45,423 bases of DNA from Sulfurovum sp. (GTDB taxonomy: Bacteria; Campylobacterota; Campylobacteria; Campylobacterales; Sulfurovaceae). The DNA is taken from positions 1 through 45,423 of the forward strand of contig JAAXPZ010000027.1 in the NCBI GenBank assembly GCA_012329065.1, in the 5' to 3' direction. Positions 17,688 to 27,020 of the stretch are shown piece after piece (the first letter of the stretch is position 1; each line of letters starts with the position of its first letter). Position numbers and translations under genes: made by a program. The notes under the pieces are model-generated. The model saw nothing but the letters and a program-made list of their open reading frames with translations. It did not search any database and was not told where the DNA came from.

Positions 17688-18257
17688 ATGCTATTTGTTG
17701 GTTTAGGAAATCCTGGACCGACATATGAAAAGACTCGTCACAATATTGGCTTTAGGGTCATTGATAAACTGGTTTCCAGTCTAGAAGCTAGAGATATCTC
17801 CAAGGTCTCCTTTCAAGGCAAACTATTTCGCCTTGCGACACTTTTTTTTCTCAAACCCAATACATTTATGAATCTTTCTGGAAAAAGCGTTTCATCCGTC
17901 AAGCAGTTTTTCAAAATAAACATAGAGCAGATTATAGTAATCCATGATGATATAGACCTACCTTTTGGTGCAGTACGGTTTAAAAGAGGTGGAGGGCATG
18001 GTGGTCATAATGGACTTAAGTCTATCGACGAGATGACAGGAAGAGAGTATATTCGTGTTAGAATAGGCATAGGAAAGCCAGAGCACAAATCAGAGGTATC
18101 TGACTTTGTATTGCACCCATTTGCATCCCAAGAAGAGGAGCATATAGAGAAACTGATTGAATATGTTGTGTTAGTATGCCAAAAGATACCTACAACTGAT
18201 CTGGAGCAAATCAAATCTCTCTATTCAATAAAAAACATTTCCATGATTCCATCATGA
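17688..18257 (+). CDS. pth: Peptidyl-tRNA hydrolase
   Basis: This 189-residue enzyme releases peptides from prematurely dropped peptidyl-tRNA, recycling tRNA. Conserved features are VGLGNPGPTYEKTRHNIGF (catalytic H18), KPNTFMNLSGKSV, HDDIDLPFG and the GGGHGGHNGLKSI loop. It follows rplY by 3 bp. Its last four bases overlap the start of the LptG-like permease gene. Confidence 0.97.
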   Translation: MLFVGLGNPGPTYEKTRHNIGFRVIDKLVSSLEARDISKVSFQGKLFRLATLFFLKPNTFMNLSGKSVSSVKQFFKINIEQIIVIHDDIDLPFGAVRFKRGGGHGGHNGLKSIDEMTGREYIRVRIGIGKPEHKSEVSDFVLHPFASQEEEHIEKLIEYVVLVCQKIPTTDLEQIKSLYSIKNISMIPS

Positions 18258-19330
18258 TACCCCAATCTTACTTTTTTTATATAGCAAAAATATACAGCAA
18301 AAACCTCATACTGATGCTACTGGCAATTACGCTGGCAATCACAATGGTCGACTACCTTCAGCATGCCATTGATGAGATTGTGTCGACCAATCAAACTATA
18401 CTTTATCTGTTTTATACTTGGGAGTTTAGACTTTCGCAATTTTATCCATTAGCTATTGTTTTTTCAGCTGTAATTACCTATATGAACTTCATTGGATCAA
18501 ATACACTTGTATCGTTACTATCTTTTGGATATACGAGAAGACAACTTTTTATTCCCTTTGTTCTTCCTGCATTAATATTATATATGATATTGCTTCTCTT
18601 GCAAAGTGGAGAGTTCTCGTATGCAAAAGGGAGAGCACAGTCTATACTGAATCAGACACAAAATACTCGTATTGTAAACGATCTATTTTTTAAATATAAC
18701 GACTCGTTTGTTTATGTCAAAGAGTTGGATCCTATCAAGAAAATTATTCAAAATGTTACTGTTTTTGAGATTGTAGATAAAAAAGTACATAGAGCTATTA
18801 CCTTGGAACATGCAAAATTCAATGGAAGATACTGGATCGCAGGGAGTGCAATAGAGACCAGCAAGAGATATGCTACTGATGGCACTCTGGATGGGTTTCT
18901 TAGTAAAGAGCTAAGTAACTACAGGCTTCTAGAGGGATATAGACCTAAAGTAATAGAGCTCATATATGAGGGAGACTCTTTATCTTTATTGGACGCACTT
19001 CAGACATATCAAATCCTAGAGAAACAGAGTTTAGATTCTAGCAAAATAAGGTCAACTTTTTATTTGCAAGTGATACTTCCTCTTTTTTCATTCGCTATAA
19101 TGACTTTTCTTTTTTTTAAAACTTCATATTATGATAGGTATATGAAAAAAGAGCTGGTCTGGGCTTTGTCCTTGGGAGGTACTTTGGTTGTTTGGGGGCT
19201 ATTATACGCCTTACATAGTCTCGGTAGCGGAGGAGTGGTTTCTCCTGAAATCGCAACGATATTGCCTGTATTTGTTTTACTTGCTTACGCAACTTGTCTC
19301 TATTTGGGCGAAAAAGAGAAGCTGGTTTAA
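18254..19330 (+). CDS. LptF/LptG family permease
   Basis: This 358-residue membrane protein has the YjgP/YjgQ layout: three transmembrane helices in the first 110 residues, a periplasmic beta-jellyroll-like region (about 125-260) and three helices at the C-terminus. Such permeases form the inner-membrane core of the LptB2FG exporter that pulls lipopolysaccharide toward the outer membrane. It overlaps pth by 4 bp. The position between pth and lysA matches an equivalent membrane-protein gene in C. jejuni. LptG is more likely than LptF, but I cannot settle this by eye. A lipoprotein resembling LptE is encoded at 34912. Confidence 0.85.
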   Translation: MIPQSYFFYIAKIYSKNLILMLLAITLAITMVDYLQHAIDEIVSTNQTILYLFYTWEFRLSQFYPLAIVFSAVITYMNFIGSNTLVSLLSFGYTRRQLFIPFVLPALILYMILLLLQSGEFSYAKGRAQSILNQTQNTRIVNDLFFKYNDSFVYVKELDPIKKIIQNVTVFEIVDKKVHRAITLEHAKFNGRYWIAGSAIETSKRYATDGTLDGFLSKELSNYRLLEGYRPKVIELIYEGDSLSLLDALQTYQILEKQSLDSSKIRSTFYLQVILPLFSFAIMTFLFFKTSYYDRYMKKELVWALSLGGTLVVWGLLYALHSLGSGGVVSPEIATILPVFVLLAYATCLYLGEKEKLV

Positions 19331-19407
19331 TGTAATATTTGGATAAAATTATTCAAAACAGATAACTAAATAATTAAAATGAAGTTTGTATAGGATTAGG
19401 ATATAAA

Positions 19408-20616
19408 ATGTCTATAGATTTTTCTGCTCTTTGGGAGCAATATGGTACCCCATTGTATATATATGATTTTGATAAAATAGCTAAAAATTATCATACTTTT
19501 AAGGATGCTTTTGCTGGAGATAAGTCTTTGATTTCATATGCAGTGAAAGCCAATTCAAACTTATCGGTAATCAAACATCTCGGTAAGCAGGGTGCTGGTG
19601 CAGACTGTGTAAGTATCGGAGAGGTACGAAGAGCATTATCTTCTGGCATTGAGCCATATAAAATTATTTTTTCTGGTGTAGGAAAAAAAGACAGTGAAAT
19701 AGCAGAGGCTCTCCAAGAAGAGATACTAATGCTCAACCTTGAGAGTGAAGCAGAGATGAAGAGAGTGGAGCAGGTAGCAGAAAAACTGAACAAAACAGCA
19801 CGAATCTCTATTCGCATCAATCCAAATGTTGATGCCAAGACTCATCCATATATTTCAACAGGTTTACATGAGAATAAATTTGGTGTAGAGATTGATATGG
19901 GCAAAAGAATGTATATTTATGCAAAAAATTCAAAATTTCTAGATCCTGTAGGTATACATTTTCATATAGGTTCGCAGCTTACAGATCTAGCACCTATCGC
20001 AGAAGCAGCCCAGATTGTAGCAGATTTGACAAGATCACTCAAGGCCATAGGCGTAAAGATTAAGTTTTTTGATGTTGGTGGTGGAATTGGGATTCGCTAT
20101 AATGATGAACAGGTTATAGACCCAGATGCATACGCAGAGGCGATTTCTAAGGCAACAAAAGGTTTAGATGTGACTCTTGTCTGCGAACTAGGTAGGTCAT
20201 TGGTAGGAGATGCAGGATATCTACTTAGCTCTGTGTTGTATGAGAAGCAAAATGGAAATAGGAGGTTTGTTATTGTGGATGCAGCCATGAATGATCTCTT
20301 GAGACCAACACTGTATAAAGCATATCATCGTGTGGAGCTTTTAGGCGAAAATTCAGGAGAAGTGAGTGAAGCCGATATTGTTGGACCCATTTGTGAGAGT
20401 GGAGATTGGTTGGCAAAGTCGGTATCGCTACCAGCCACTAAGCATAACGATCTTATGGTAGTGCATAGTGTTGGGGCATATGGATTCACCATGGCGAGTA
20501 ACTACAATACAAGAGGCAGAGCAGCAGAGGTAGCGATTTTAGAAGGAAAATCAAGAGTAATCAGAGATCGAGAGGTTTTTGAAGATCAAGTTCGCCTAGA
20601 AGCAAAACATCTTTAA
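19408..20616 (+). CDS. lysA: Diaminopimelate decarboxylase
   Basis: A 402-residue PLP enzyme that makes lysine from meso-diaminopimelate. The PLP lysine K47 is in SYAVKANSN. The substrate and cofactor loops HFHIGSQL, FDVGGGIGIRY, CELGRSLVG and GPICESGDWLAK are all present. Length is typical. It begins a run lysA-pheA-hisC-small ORF-dxs-metK on one strand with short gaps. A GATAAAATT box lies upstream near 19341. Lysine and peptidoglycan diaminopimelate share this pathway. Confidence 0.96.
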   Translation: MSIDFSALWEQYGTPLYIYDFDKIAKNYHTFKDAFAGDKSLISYAVKANSNLSVIKHLGKQGAGADCVSIGEVRRALSSGIEPYKIIFSGVGKKDSEIAEALQEEILMLNLESEAEMKRVEQVAEKLNKTARISIRINPNVDAKTHPYISTGLHENKFGVEIDMGKRMYIYAKNSKFLDPVGIHFHIGSQLTDLAPIAEAAQIVADLTRSLKAIGVKIKFFDVGGGIGIRYNDEQVIDPDAYAEAISKATKGLDVTLVCELGRSLVGDAGYLLSSVLYEKQNGNRRFVIVDAAMNDLLRPTLYKAYHRVELLGENSGEVSEADIVGPICESGDWLAKSVSLPATKHNDLMVVHSVGAYGFTMASNYNTRGRAAEVAILEGKSRVIRDREVFEDQVRLEAKHL

Positions 20617-20634
20617 GTAGCAAAGGAGTATATC

Positions 20635-21702
20635 GTGACACTAGAAGAAATTAGACAGAAAATAGATGAGATGGACGATGGGCTACTGGATATTTATAAT
20701 AAGAGAATGGAGTTGGTGCATCAAGTAGGTGTGCTAAAGAATAGGACGGGAGCTCCGATTTATCGTCCTGAGAGAGAACAGGAGATATTGGATAGACTCA
20801 AGCAGAGAAATAGAGAGAGCGAGGGCATATTAACAGAAGAGGCAATCAGCGCACTCTATCTGGAGTTGTTTGCGGTAGCTAGAAATTTTGAACTTCCTGA
20901 AAGAATTGCATTTTTGGGTCCCGATGCGAGCTTCACTCATCAAGCAGCAGAAAATAAATTTGGAGCATTGAGTAGCTATATACCTATTGGGTCTATTAAA
21001 GGTGTATTTAGAGAGGTAAGTCACGGTAGAGCAAAATTTGGCGTTGTGCCTATAGAGAATAGTTTTAACGGTATAGTAAGCGATACAATTTCCTGCCTAA
21101 GTGACTATAATACCAAGATTATAGCAGAAGTGATGGTAAATATTCACCATGTTCTAGCAACAAAAGCAGAAGATGTTAAGTATATCAAGCGACTTTATTC
21201 AAAAGATATTGCTTTTGGGCAATGTAAACAATTTCTAGAAGACTACGGCTTAGATGAACTTGAGCAAATCCTGGTAGAGTCTACAGCAAAGGCAGCCAAG
21301 TTGGCAGCAGGAGATCCTCAGGCTGCTGCTATCTGTGCAGAAGTGGCATCCAAGATGTATGCCCTTCCTGTCCTATTTAGCAACATAGAAGATCAAGGAA
21401 ACAACAGAACTAGGTTCTTTATTGTCAGTGATTTTGAGAATGCACCCAGCGGAAAAGACAAGACAACCATACTGGTTAGGCTGCCAAATAAACCAGGTGC
21501 CTTAGTTGACTTTTTGAATGATTTCAAAGAACACGGCATAGACCTAACAAAGATCAAATCACATATTGTGGACGGCATTTCTATCTTCTTTATCGAGTTT
21601 GATGGACATAAAAACGATGAGAAGATACAGAGGATATTTGCAACACACAAAGACTCAATCAAGTTCCTAGGATCATATGTCAAAGAAGCAGAGGATGTTT
21701 AG
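20635..21702 (+). CDS. pheA: Bifunctional chorismate mutase/prephenate dehydratase
   Basis: This 355-residue protein (GTG start, AAAGGAG seven bases upstream) joins three domains. A chorismate mutase helix bundle (about 1-85) has QKIDEMDDGLLDIYNKRMELV. Prephenate dehydratase (about 92-265) has FLGPDASFTHQAA and GVVPIENSFNGIV. A C-terminal ACT domain (about 277-350) has KPGALVDFLNDFKEHGIDLTKI, which binds phenylalanine for feedback inhibition. It converts chorismate to phenylpyruvate. It lies 18 bp after lysA and upstream of hisC, the same order as in C. jejuni. Confidence 0.95.
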   Translation: MTLEEIRQKIDEMDDGLLDIYNKRMELVHQVGVLKNRTGAPIYRPEREQEILDRLKQRNRESEGILTEEAISALYLELFAVARNFELPERIAFLGPDASFTHQAAENKFGALSSYIPIGSIKGVFREVSHGRAKFGVVPIENSFNGIVSDTISCLSDYNTKIIAEVMVNIHHVLATKAEDVKYIKRLYSKDIAFGQCKQFLEDYGLDELEQILVESTAKAAKLAAGDPQAAAICAEVASKMYALPVLFSNIEDQGNNRTRFFIVSDFENAPSGKDKTTILVRLPNKPGALVDFLNDFKEHGIDLTKIKSHIVDGISIFFIEFDGHKNDEKIQRIFATHKDSIKFLGSYVKEAEDV

Positions 21703-21761
21703 GTAAATGAGGAATAAAGAAATTAGAAATTTAGGTATGTTTTTTTGAAAGCAGAGATAAA

Positions 21762-22856
21762 ATGAAGTTCAATAAGTTTTTAGATGACATAAAGGTTTAT
21801 GAGGCAGGCAAGCCAATAGAGTTGGTAGTAAGAGAGTTTGGAGTGAAGCCTGAAGATGTAGTCAAGCTAGCATCAAACGAAAACCCCATAGGCACCAATC
21901 CCGCTGTAGCGAAAGTTATATGCAAAAATGCTGACAAGGCTCATCTATATCCTGATGACAGCATGTATGCGCTTAAAGCATCCCTTGCTTCTAGGTTTGG
22001 AGTTCAAGAGACTGAACTTATCATTGGTGCAGGTTCAGATCAGATACTAGAGTTCCTCTCAAGAGCTAAACTTAGAGAAAACTCTTCTGTATTGATGAGC
22101 AAGGTTACCTTTGCTATGTATGAAATCTATGCCAAACAGGTAGGCGCCAAGGTATTTAGAACTGCAAGCTATGAGCATAGAGTGGATGAGTTTATAAATA
22201 TGATGGAAAAGTATAGCCCAGATATCGTCTACATCTGTACACCGAACAATCCTACAGGTGACGCAATCAGTAAAAAGGATGTTTTTAGTATTATCAATGC
22301 AACAAATGAGGAGACCTTGGTTGTTGTAGATGGTGCGTATATGGAGTATGCCGCGGCCAAAGACGAAAAGTATCACATTGAACCAAAAGATATATTGAAG
22401 TTTGACAATGTTATATATTTAGGAACCTTTTCTAAAGCATATGGCTTAGGAGGCATGCGAGTAGGATACGGCATCGCAGGCAAAACTATTATTGATGCAC
22501 TCTACAAAATGAGACCCCCATTCAATATCTCTTCGCTCTCTTTGGCAGCTGCGATAGAGGCGAATAAGGATGATGCTTTTGTGAAAAAGTCTATCTATTT
22601 GTGCAAGGAACAGATAGTTCGCTATGAAAGCTTTGCGAGAGAGCATGGGCTGGAATATATTGAGAGTTATACCAACTTTATTACCTATTTGTTTGACGAG
22701 AGTAGAGACGCTAATAAGATTTCTGATTATTTACTCAACAAAGGTGTTATAGTCCGTAACCTAGCCTCTTATAAGCTAAATGCTATTCGCATCACAATAG
22801 GGACAGCAAAGCAGAATGATAGATTTTTCGAAATATTTGTGGAGGCACTCAAATGA
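21762..22856 (+). CDS. hisC: Histidinol-phosphate aminotransferase
   Basis: A 364-residue class II PLP aminotransferase. LASNENPIG, the cofactor-site CTPNNPTGD and the PLP lysine K225 in FSKAYGLGGMRVGYG are typical of HisC. It uses glutamate to aminate imidazole-acetol phosphate in histidine synthesis; many HisC enzymes also accept aromatic substrates. Lying beside pheA, it could supply the final phenylalanine or tyrosine transamination too (inference). It overlaps the next small gene by 4 bp. In C. jejuni the flagellar gene fliF follows hisC; here it is missing. Confidence 0.94.
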   Translation: MKFNKFLDDIKVYEAGKPIELVVREFGVKPEDVVKLASNENPIGTNPAVAKVICKNADKAHLYPDDSMYALKASLASRFGVQETELIIGAGSDQILEFLSRAKLRENSSVLMSKVTFAMYEIYAKQVGAKVFRTASYEHRVDEFINMMEKYSPDIVYICTPNNPTGDAISKKDVFSIINATNEETLVVVDGAYMEYAAAKDEKYHIEPKDILKFDNVIYLGTFSKAYGLGGMRVGYGIAGKTIIDALYKMRPPFNISSLSLAAAIEANKDDAFVKKSIYLCKEQIVRYESFAREHGLEYIESYTNFITYLFDESRDANKISDYLLNKGVIVRNLASYKLNAIRITIGTAKQNDRFFEIFVEALK

Positions 22857-23104
22857 AAAAAATAAAGATTACTCATAGAAAACAGATGATTCTAACACCT
22901 ATAAAATTGCAAGACTTTAGCCTTTTTGAAGAAAAAATGACTAAAATAAAATATCTTAAGGCTCTGAAGCGAGATATGGACAAAAGCGATTTACTTACTG
23001 TGATCGATGAATTGGAGCTTAGCGGAAAAAAAATAACTGCCAAGAGAGTAAAAAAAGTGTTTAAAAAAGCATTAATAAATATGATAGAAGAGGTCAATGA
23101 ATGA
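22853..23104 (+). CDS. Small basic protein of unknown function
   Basis: I do not recognise this 83-residue protein. It is very rich in lysine, has no signal peptide or transmembrane segment and looks helical (LKALKRDMDKSDLLTVIDEL, then AKRVKKVFKKALINMIEEV). Its start overlaps the hisC stop by 4 bp and its stop overlaps the dxs start by 4 bp, so it is almost certainly translated. It occupies the slot where fliF-fliG-fliH stand between hisC and dxs in flagellated Campylobacter. Nothing in the sequence shows that it derives from those genes. Confidence 0.75.
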   Translation: MKKIKITHRKQMILTPIKLQDFSLFEEKMTKIKYLKALKRDMDKSDLLTVIDELELSGKKITAKRVKKVFKKALINMIEEVNE

Positions 23105-24924
23105 GTATTGCCGAGAAATCTATAGATGAGTTAAAAGTATTAGCAGAAGAGATTAGAGGGAAGATACTGGATATAGTAAGTAAAAATGGAGGGCACCTGA
23201 GTTCTTCATTGGGAGCGACTGACCTCATAGTGGCTATGCATCATGTCTTTAATGTGCCAGATGATCCGTTTTTATTTGATGTGTCACATCAGGCGTATGC
23301 ACATAAATTGCTTACGGGAAGATGGGATGATTTTGATACACTTCGTCAATTTGAGGGAATATGTGGGTACACCGATCCCAAAGAGTCAGATTTTGATTAT
23401 TATAAAGCAGGACATAGTTCTACTTCTATCTCACTAGCAGTAGGTGCTGCAAAAGCCATAGCCTTAAAGGGAGAAGATCGTATTCCTGTGGCTTTTGTCG
23501 GAGATGGCAGCATGACAGCAGGTATGGTTTATGAGTCACTAAATGAGCTAGGCGACAGAAAATACCCAGCAGTAATTATATTAAATGACAATGAGATGAG
23601 TATAGCAAAGCCAATCGGTGCTATCAGTCGCTATCTCTCCACAAGCATGGCAAGTCCTTTTTATCAGAAATTAAAAGAAAAAACTAAAAACCTCCTAGAG
23701 GGAATGCCTGAAGGTGCGAAGTATATGGCAGAGAAGTTTGAGGAGTCCTTTCGTTTGATTACGCCAGGCATTTTCTTTGAAGAGCTTGGCATAGAATATA
23801 TAGGACCTATCGATGGTCATAATATGGAGTCCATCATCTCCACACTCAATATAGCAAAAGATATGGGTAAACCCGTGATTGTGCATGCTCAGACTACCAA
23901 AGGTAAAGGCTATGAAATAGCTGAGGGAACCCAAGAGAAGTGGCATGGCGTAAGTGCCTTTGATCTCAAGTCTGGAAAACCACTTAAAAAGTCTGGCTCT
24001 GTACCCGCAACAGAAATATTTGGTAATAAGCTTCATAAAATGGCAGAAAAAGACAAGAGTATTGTTGGAGTTACAGCTGCGATGCCAAGTGGCACAGGTC
24101 TAAGCAAACTCATAGAGTCATTCCCAGATAGATTTTGGGATGTAGCAATTGCTGAGCAACATGCAGTGACTTCAATGGGACCTTTGGCAAAAGAAGGGTT
24201 CAAACCATTTTGTACAATTTACTCTACTTTTCTTCAAAGAGGCTATGATCAGGTCATTCACGATATTGCACTGATGGATTTAGGTGTGACATTTGCACTT
24301 GATAGGGCAGGCACAGTAGGTGAAGACGGAGAGACACACCAAGGGGTATTTGATATATCATACCTAAGGGCAATACCCAATATCGCTCTATGTGCCCCAT
24401 ATAACAAAACAAGTATGGAGAAGATCATGGAGTTTGCCGCTGAGTATCCCAAGCCATTGGCGTTTAGATATCCAAGAGGTGTCTTTATGGTGGAAGATAG
24501 TGCCGTACCGAATTATGAACTGGGCAAAGCAGACCTGATTCGAGAGGGCAAAGATATCCTTTTAGTCGGCTATGGCAATGGCGTAGGAAGAGCGATTCAG
24601 ACAGCAAGCCTACTCGATGGTATAGAGCCAGCCATTTTAGACCTTCGTTTTGTAAAGCCTTTAGATGAAGAGATGCTAAGAGCACTATCTGAAAACTACA
24701 AGCAGTGGTTTGTGTTTAGTGATAGTGTGCGCATGGGCGGTGTAGGCTCAGCGATAGGAGAGTTTCTGATGCAAGATGATATTAGGGACATATCGCTTAC
24801 ATCATTTGAGTATGCAGATACATTTATCACACATGGCAATACAGCTTTAGTAGAGCAGTCACTGGGTATTTTACCTGAGCAGTTGGCAGAAAAAATTAAA
24901 ATTAAAACAAACAAGGAAGCGTGA
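23101..24924 (+). CDS. dxs: 1-deoxy-D-xylulose-5-phosphate synthase
   Basis: A 607-residue thiamine-diphosphate enzyme that condenses pyruvate and glyceraldehyde-3-phosphate in the first step of the MEP isoprenoid pathway. It has [20 protein letters not shown], the ThDP motif [12 protein letters not shown]...ILNDNEMSI, the transketolase pyrimidine-domain [15 protein letters not shown] and the C-terminal domain with [11 protein letters not shown]. Length fits (E. coli 620). The start overlaps the small basic ORF by 4 bp, and the stop lies 2 bp before the metK ATG. Confidence 0.96.
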   Translation: MSIAEKSIDELKVLAEEIRGKILDIVSKNGGHLSSSLGATDLIVAMHHVFNVPDDPFLFDVSHQAYAHKLLTGRWDDFDTLRQFEGICGYTDPKESDFDYYKAGHSSTSISLAVGAAKAIALKGEDRIPVAFVGDGSMTAGMVYESLNELGDRKYPAVIILNDNEMSIAKPIGAISRYLSTSMASPFYQKLKEKTKNLLEGMPEGAKYMAEKFEESFRLITPGIFFEELGIEYIGPIDGHNMESIISTLNIAKDMGKPVIVHAQTTKGKGYEIAEGTQEKWHGVSAFDLKSGKPLKKSGSVPATEIFGNKLHKMAEKDKSIVGVTAAMPSGTGLSKLIESFPDRFWDVAIAEQHAVTSMGPLAKEGFKPFCTIYSTFLQRGYDQVIHDIALMDLGVTFALDRAGTVGEDGETHQGVFDISYLRAIPNIALCAPYNKTSMEKIMEFAAEYPKPLAFRYPRGVFMVEDSAVPNYELGKADLIREGKDILLVGYGNGVGRAIQTASLLDGIEPAILDLRFVKPLDEEMLRALSENYKQWFVFSDSVRMGGVGSAIGEFLMQDDIRDISLTSFEYADTFITHGNTALVEQSLGILPEQLAEKIKIKTNKEA

Positions 24925-24926
24925 GT

Positions 24927-26084
24927 ATGACAAAAGAGTATATTTTTACAAGTGAATCTGTCACAGAAGGGCATCCAGATAAAATGGCTGATCAGATATC
25001 AGATGCTATACTCGATCATATAATAGCTGGTGATAAAAACGCTAGAGTTGCATGTGAAACTATGCTAAGTAACGGGTTTTGTATTATTGCAGGTGAGCTC
25101 AAAACTACTACTTATGCTCCTATGCAAGAGATTGCCAGAGAAGTAGTCAGAGAGATAGGATACACAGATGCTAGTTTTGGTTTTGACTACCGCAGTGCAG
25201 GTGTTCTAAATGGTGTGGGTGAGCAAAGCCCAGACATCAATCAAGGAGTAGATCAGGCTGGAGGAGATATCGGGGCTGGAGATCAGGGTTTGATGTTTGG
25301 ATATGCTTGCAGTGAGACCAAAGAGTTTATGCCGCTACCAATATCTTTGGCACATAAGCTTACAGCAAAGCTTGCCGAGGTACGAAAAGATGGCACACTC
25401 CCGTATCTGCGTCCAGATGGCAAAGCCCAAGTAAGTGTCAAATATGTAGATGGAAAGCCTATAGAAGTGGTAACAATAGTAGTCTCTACTCAGCATAGTC
25501 CAGATGTGGATCAAGAGACCTTGCGAAGAGATGTTCTAGCGGAAGTCATTGAGGCAGTTATTCCGTCTGAGCTTAGAAGCTCTGAAATCGTGTATCATAT
25601 CAACCCTACAGGTAGATTTGTAATCGGAGGTCCTCAGGGTGATGCTGGGCTTACAGGAAGAAAGATTATAGTTGATACATATGGTGGCTCATGTCCTCAC
25701 GGTGGTGGTGCATTTTCTGGTAAAGATCCTACTAAGGTAGATAGGTCAGCAGCATATGCAGCTAGACATGTAGCTAAAAACCTAGTAGCAGCTGGAGTAG
25801 CAAAGATAGTCACGATTCAGATAGCTTATGCCATAGGTGTAGTCAAGCCAGTCTCTATTATGGTGGATACGGCAGGAACAGCTAATATTGAAGAAAGCAA
25901 GATAGAAGAGTGTGTAAAAGAACTATTTGACCTCACACCAGCAGGTATCATCAAGTCCTTAGATTTACTTAGACCAATCTATCGTAAAACAGCCTCATAC
26001 GGTCACTTTGGACGGGAAGATGAAGATTTTACTTGGGAAAAACTAGATAGAGTTGACGACATCAAGACTTATTTGAATATATAA
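24927..26084 (+). CDS. metK: S-adenosylmethionine synthetase
   Basis: A 385-residue enzyme making SAM from methionine and ATP. Motifs include [24 protein letters not shown], the [12 protein letters not shown] loop and the [20 protein letters not shown]-loop-like segment. The ATG at 24927 fits the ribosome-binding site AAGGAAG (24913-24919). A GTG two codons upstream, overlapping the dxs stop, is the less likely alternative. There is no leader between dxs and metK, so no SAM riboswitch is possible at this position. Confidence 0.96.
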   Translation: MTKEYIFTSESVTEGHPDKMADQISDAILDHIIAGDKNARVACETMLSNGFCIIAGELKTTTYAPMQEIAREVVREIGYTDASFGFDYRSAGVLNGVGEQSPDINQGVDQAGGDIGAGDQGLMFGYACSETKEFMPLPISLAHKLTAKLAEVRKDGTLPYLRPDGKAQVSVKYVDGKPIEVVTIVVSTQHSPDVDQETLRRDVLAEVIEAVIPSELRSSEIVYHINPTGRFVIGGPQGDAGLTGRKIIVDTYGGSCPHGGGAFSGKDPTKVDRSAAYAARHVAKNLVAAGVAKIVTIQIAYAIGVVKPVSIMVDTAGTANIEESKIEECVKELFDLTPAGIIKSLDLLRPIYRKTASYGHFGREDEDFTWEKLDRVDDIKTYLNI

Positions 26085-26120
26085 GGTGTTACTTATAGAG
26101 ATTTTCCTATCAAAAATACA

Positions 26121-26146
26121 GATGATTAAAGTTTTGTTTAATCATC
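26121..26146 (+). terminator. Perfect inverted repeat after metK, likely terminator
   Basis: GATGATTAAA (26121-26130) and TTTAATCATC (26137-26146) form a perfect 10-bp stem with a GTTTTG loop. It follows metK by 36 bp. The stem is AT-rich and the following T-tract is poor (TTGTGTTAT), so it may be a weak terminator. A TATAGT box (26153-26158) follows immediately, so an operator role for the ferredoxin gene is the alternative. Confidence 0.5.
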
Positions 26147-26185
26147 TTGTGTTATAGTTCATAACTTTATATTAAGGAGAAATAA

Positions 26186-26461
26186 ATGGCAGTAATTTTT
26201 ACAGATACCTGTATTAACTGTGCAGCATGCATCGATGAGTGCCCTGTTGAAGCGATAGTTGATGAGGATGATAATCCAACAGGTGAAGATATTTATTATG
26301 TCTATGCTGACAAATGTGTAGAGTGTGTAGATCACCACGATGAGCCAGCATGCGCTGAATCATGTCCTACTGAGGGCTGTATCGTTTGGGGAGATGTCCT
26401 CGAAGGCATGCCCGCACTAGAAAGCAGAGGAGAGAAAGGCACTCCAGTTATAGAGGAGTAA
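26186..26461 (+). CDS. YfhL-type 2[4Fe-4S] ferredoxin
   Basis: A 91-residue bacterial-type ferredoxin. The first cluster motif is C9-x2-C12-x2-C15-x3-C19-P (CINCAACIDECP). The second is the extended form C44-x2-C47-x8-C56-x3-C60-P, with a further C65; the lengthened spacing is typical of YfhL-like ferredoxins. It carries low-potential electrons in the cytoplasm, partner unknown. It has an AAGGAG ribosome-binding site and its own terminator, so it is probably monocistronic. The equivalent C. jejuni gene beside ndk is called fdxA, but the name is used for unrelated ferredoxins elsewhere. Confidence 0.9.
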   Translation: MAVIFTDTCINCAACIDECPVEAIVDEDDNPTGEDIYYVYADKCVECVDHHDEPACAESCPTEGCIVWGDVLEGMPALESRGEKGTPVIEE

Positions 26462-26471
26462 GCTATCCCAG

Positions 26472-26495
26472 CATCAGGAACTCTCCTGATGTGAT
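26472..26495 (+). terminator. Rho-independent terminator of the ferredoxin gene
   Basis: CATCAGGA (26472-26479) and TCCTGATG (26484-26491) make a perfect 8-bp stem with a four-base loop, 10 bp after the stop codon. T-rich DNA (GATTTTAATCAATTTTTAATC) follows. Confidence 0.85.
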
Positions 26496-26523
26496 TTTAA
26501 TCAATTTTTAATCTTTTTTTCGA

Positions 26524-26538
26524 TAAAATCCCGCCCTA
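26524..26538 (+). promoter_or_regulatory. ndk promoter with GC-rich discriminator
   Basis: A TAAAAT -10 box (26524-26529) is preceded by a T-rich tract and followed directly by CCCGCCCTA (26530-26538). This is the same discriminator seen at the rplY promoter. It heads the ndk-DUF177-rpmF-plsX-fabH transcript, which contains a ribosomal protein gene. Confidence 0.68.
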
Positions 26539-26595
26539 ATGCTTTGCTGTTTCTGTATTGTAACACTAAGTAAAATATCAATTTTAGGAATATAT

Positions 26596-27009
26596 ATGGA
26601 GCGAACATTATCGATCATCAAGCCAGACGCGGTAGCGAAAAATGTGATTGGGCAAATTCTTGCTCGATTTGAGAATGCAGGGCTTAGAATAGCCGCAACA
26701 AAAAAGATACAGCTCAGCCGTGCAGACGCAGAAGCTTTTTATGCTGTACACAGTGAGAGACCTTTCTTTGGAGAGCTAGTAAAGTTCATGATTTCAGGAC
26801 CAGTTGTTGTGACGGTTCTGGAGGGAAATAGTGCTATGGCAAAAAATAGAGATCTAATGGGAGCCACTAACCCAAAAGAAGCAGTAGCAGGCACGATAAG
26901 GGCAGATTTTGCAGAGAGTATTGATGCAAATGCAGTGCATGGAAGTGATTCAATTGAAAATGCAGATATAGAGATTAATTTCTTTTTTGCACAGAGAGAA
27001 ATCATATAA
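26596..27009 (+). CDS. ndk: Nucleoside diphosphate kinase
   Basis: This 137-residue enzyme equalises nucleoside triphosphate pools by ping-pong phosphate transfer through H115 (NAVHGSDS). [13 protein letters not shown], the [16 protein letters not shown] segment and [17 protein letters not shown] are classical. I chose the ATG at 26596 because it gives the family N-terminus and has AGGA upstream. An upstream in-frame extension (from 26539) would add 19 unrelated residues and begin within the promoter's transcribed leader. It heads an operon leading into phospholipid and fatty-acid genes. Confidence 0.96.
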   Translation: MERTLSIIKPDAVAKNVIGQILARFENAGLRIAATKKIQLSRADAEAFYAVHSERPFFGELVKFMISGPVVVTVLEGNSAMAKNRDLMGATNPKEAVAGTIRADFAESIDANAVHGSDSIENADIEINFFFAQREII

Positions 27010-27020
27010 GCTGAAGCTAA

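Noticed and set aside
22853-23104. Small ORF between hisC and dxs as a FliH remnant
   Set aside because: Position alone suggests it. I see no FliH motif, and the tight overlaps at both ends argue for an independent functional gene.
24880-24926. SAM riboswitch ahead of metK
   Set aside because: dxs ends 2 bp before the metK ATG, so there is no leader to hold one.
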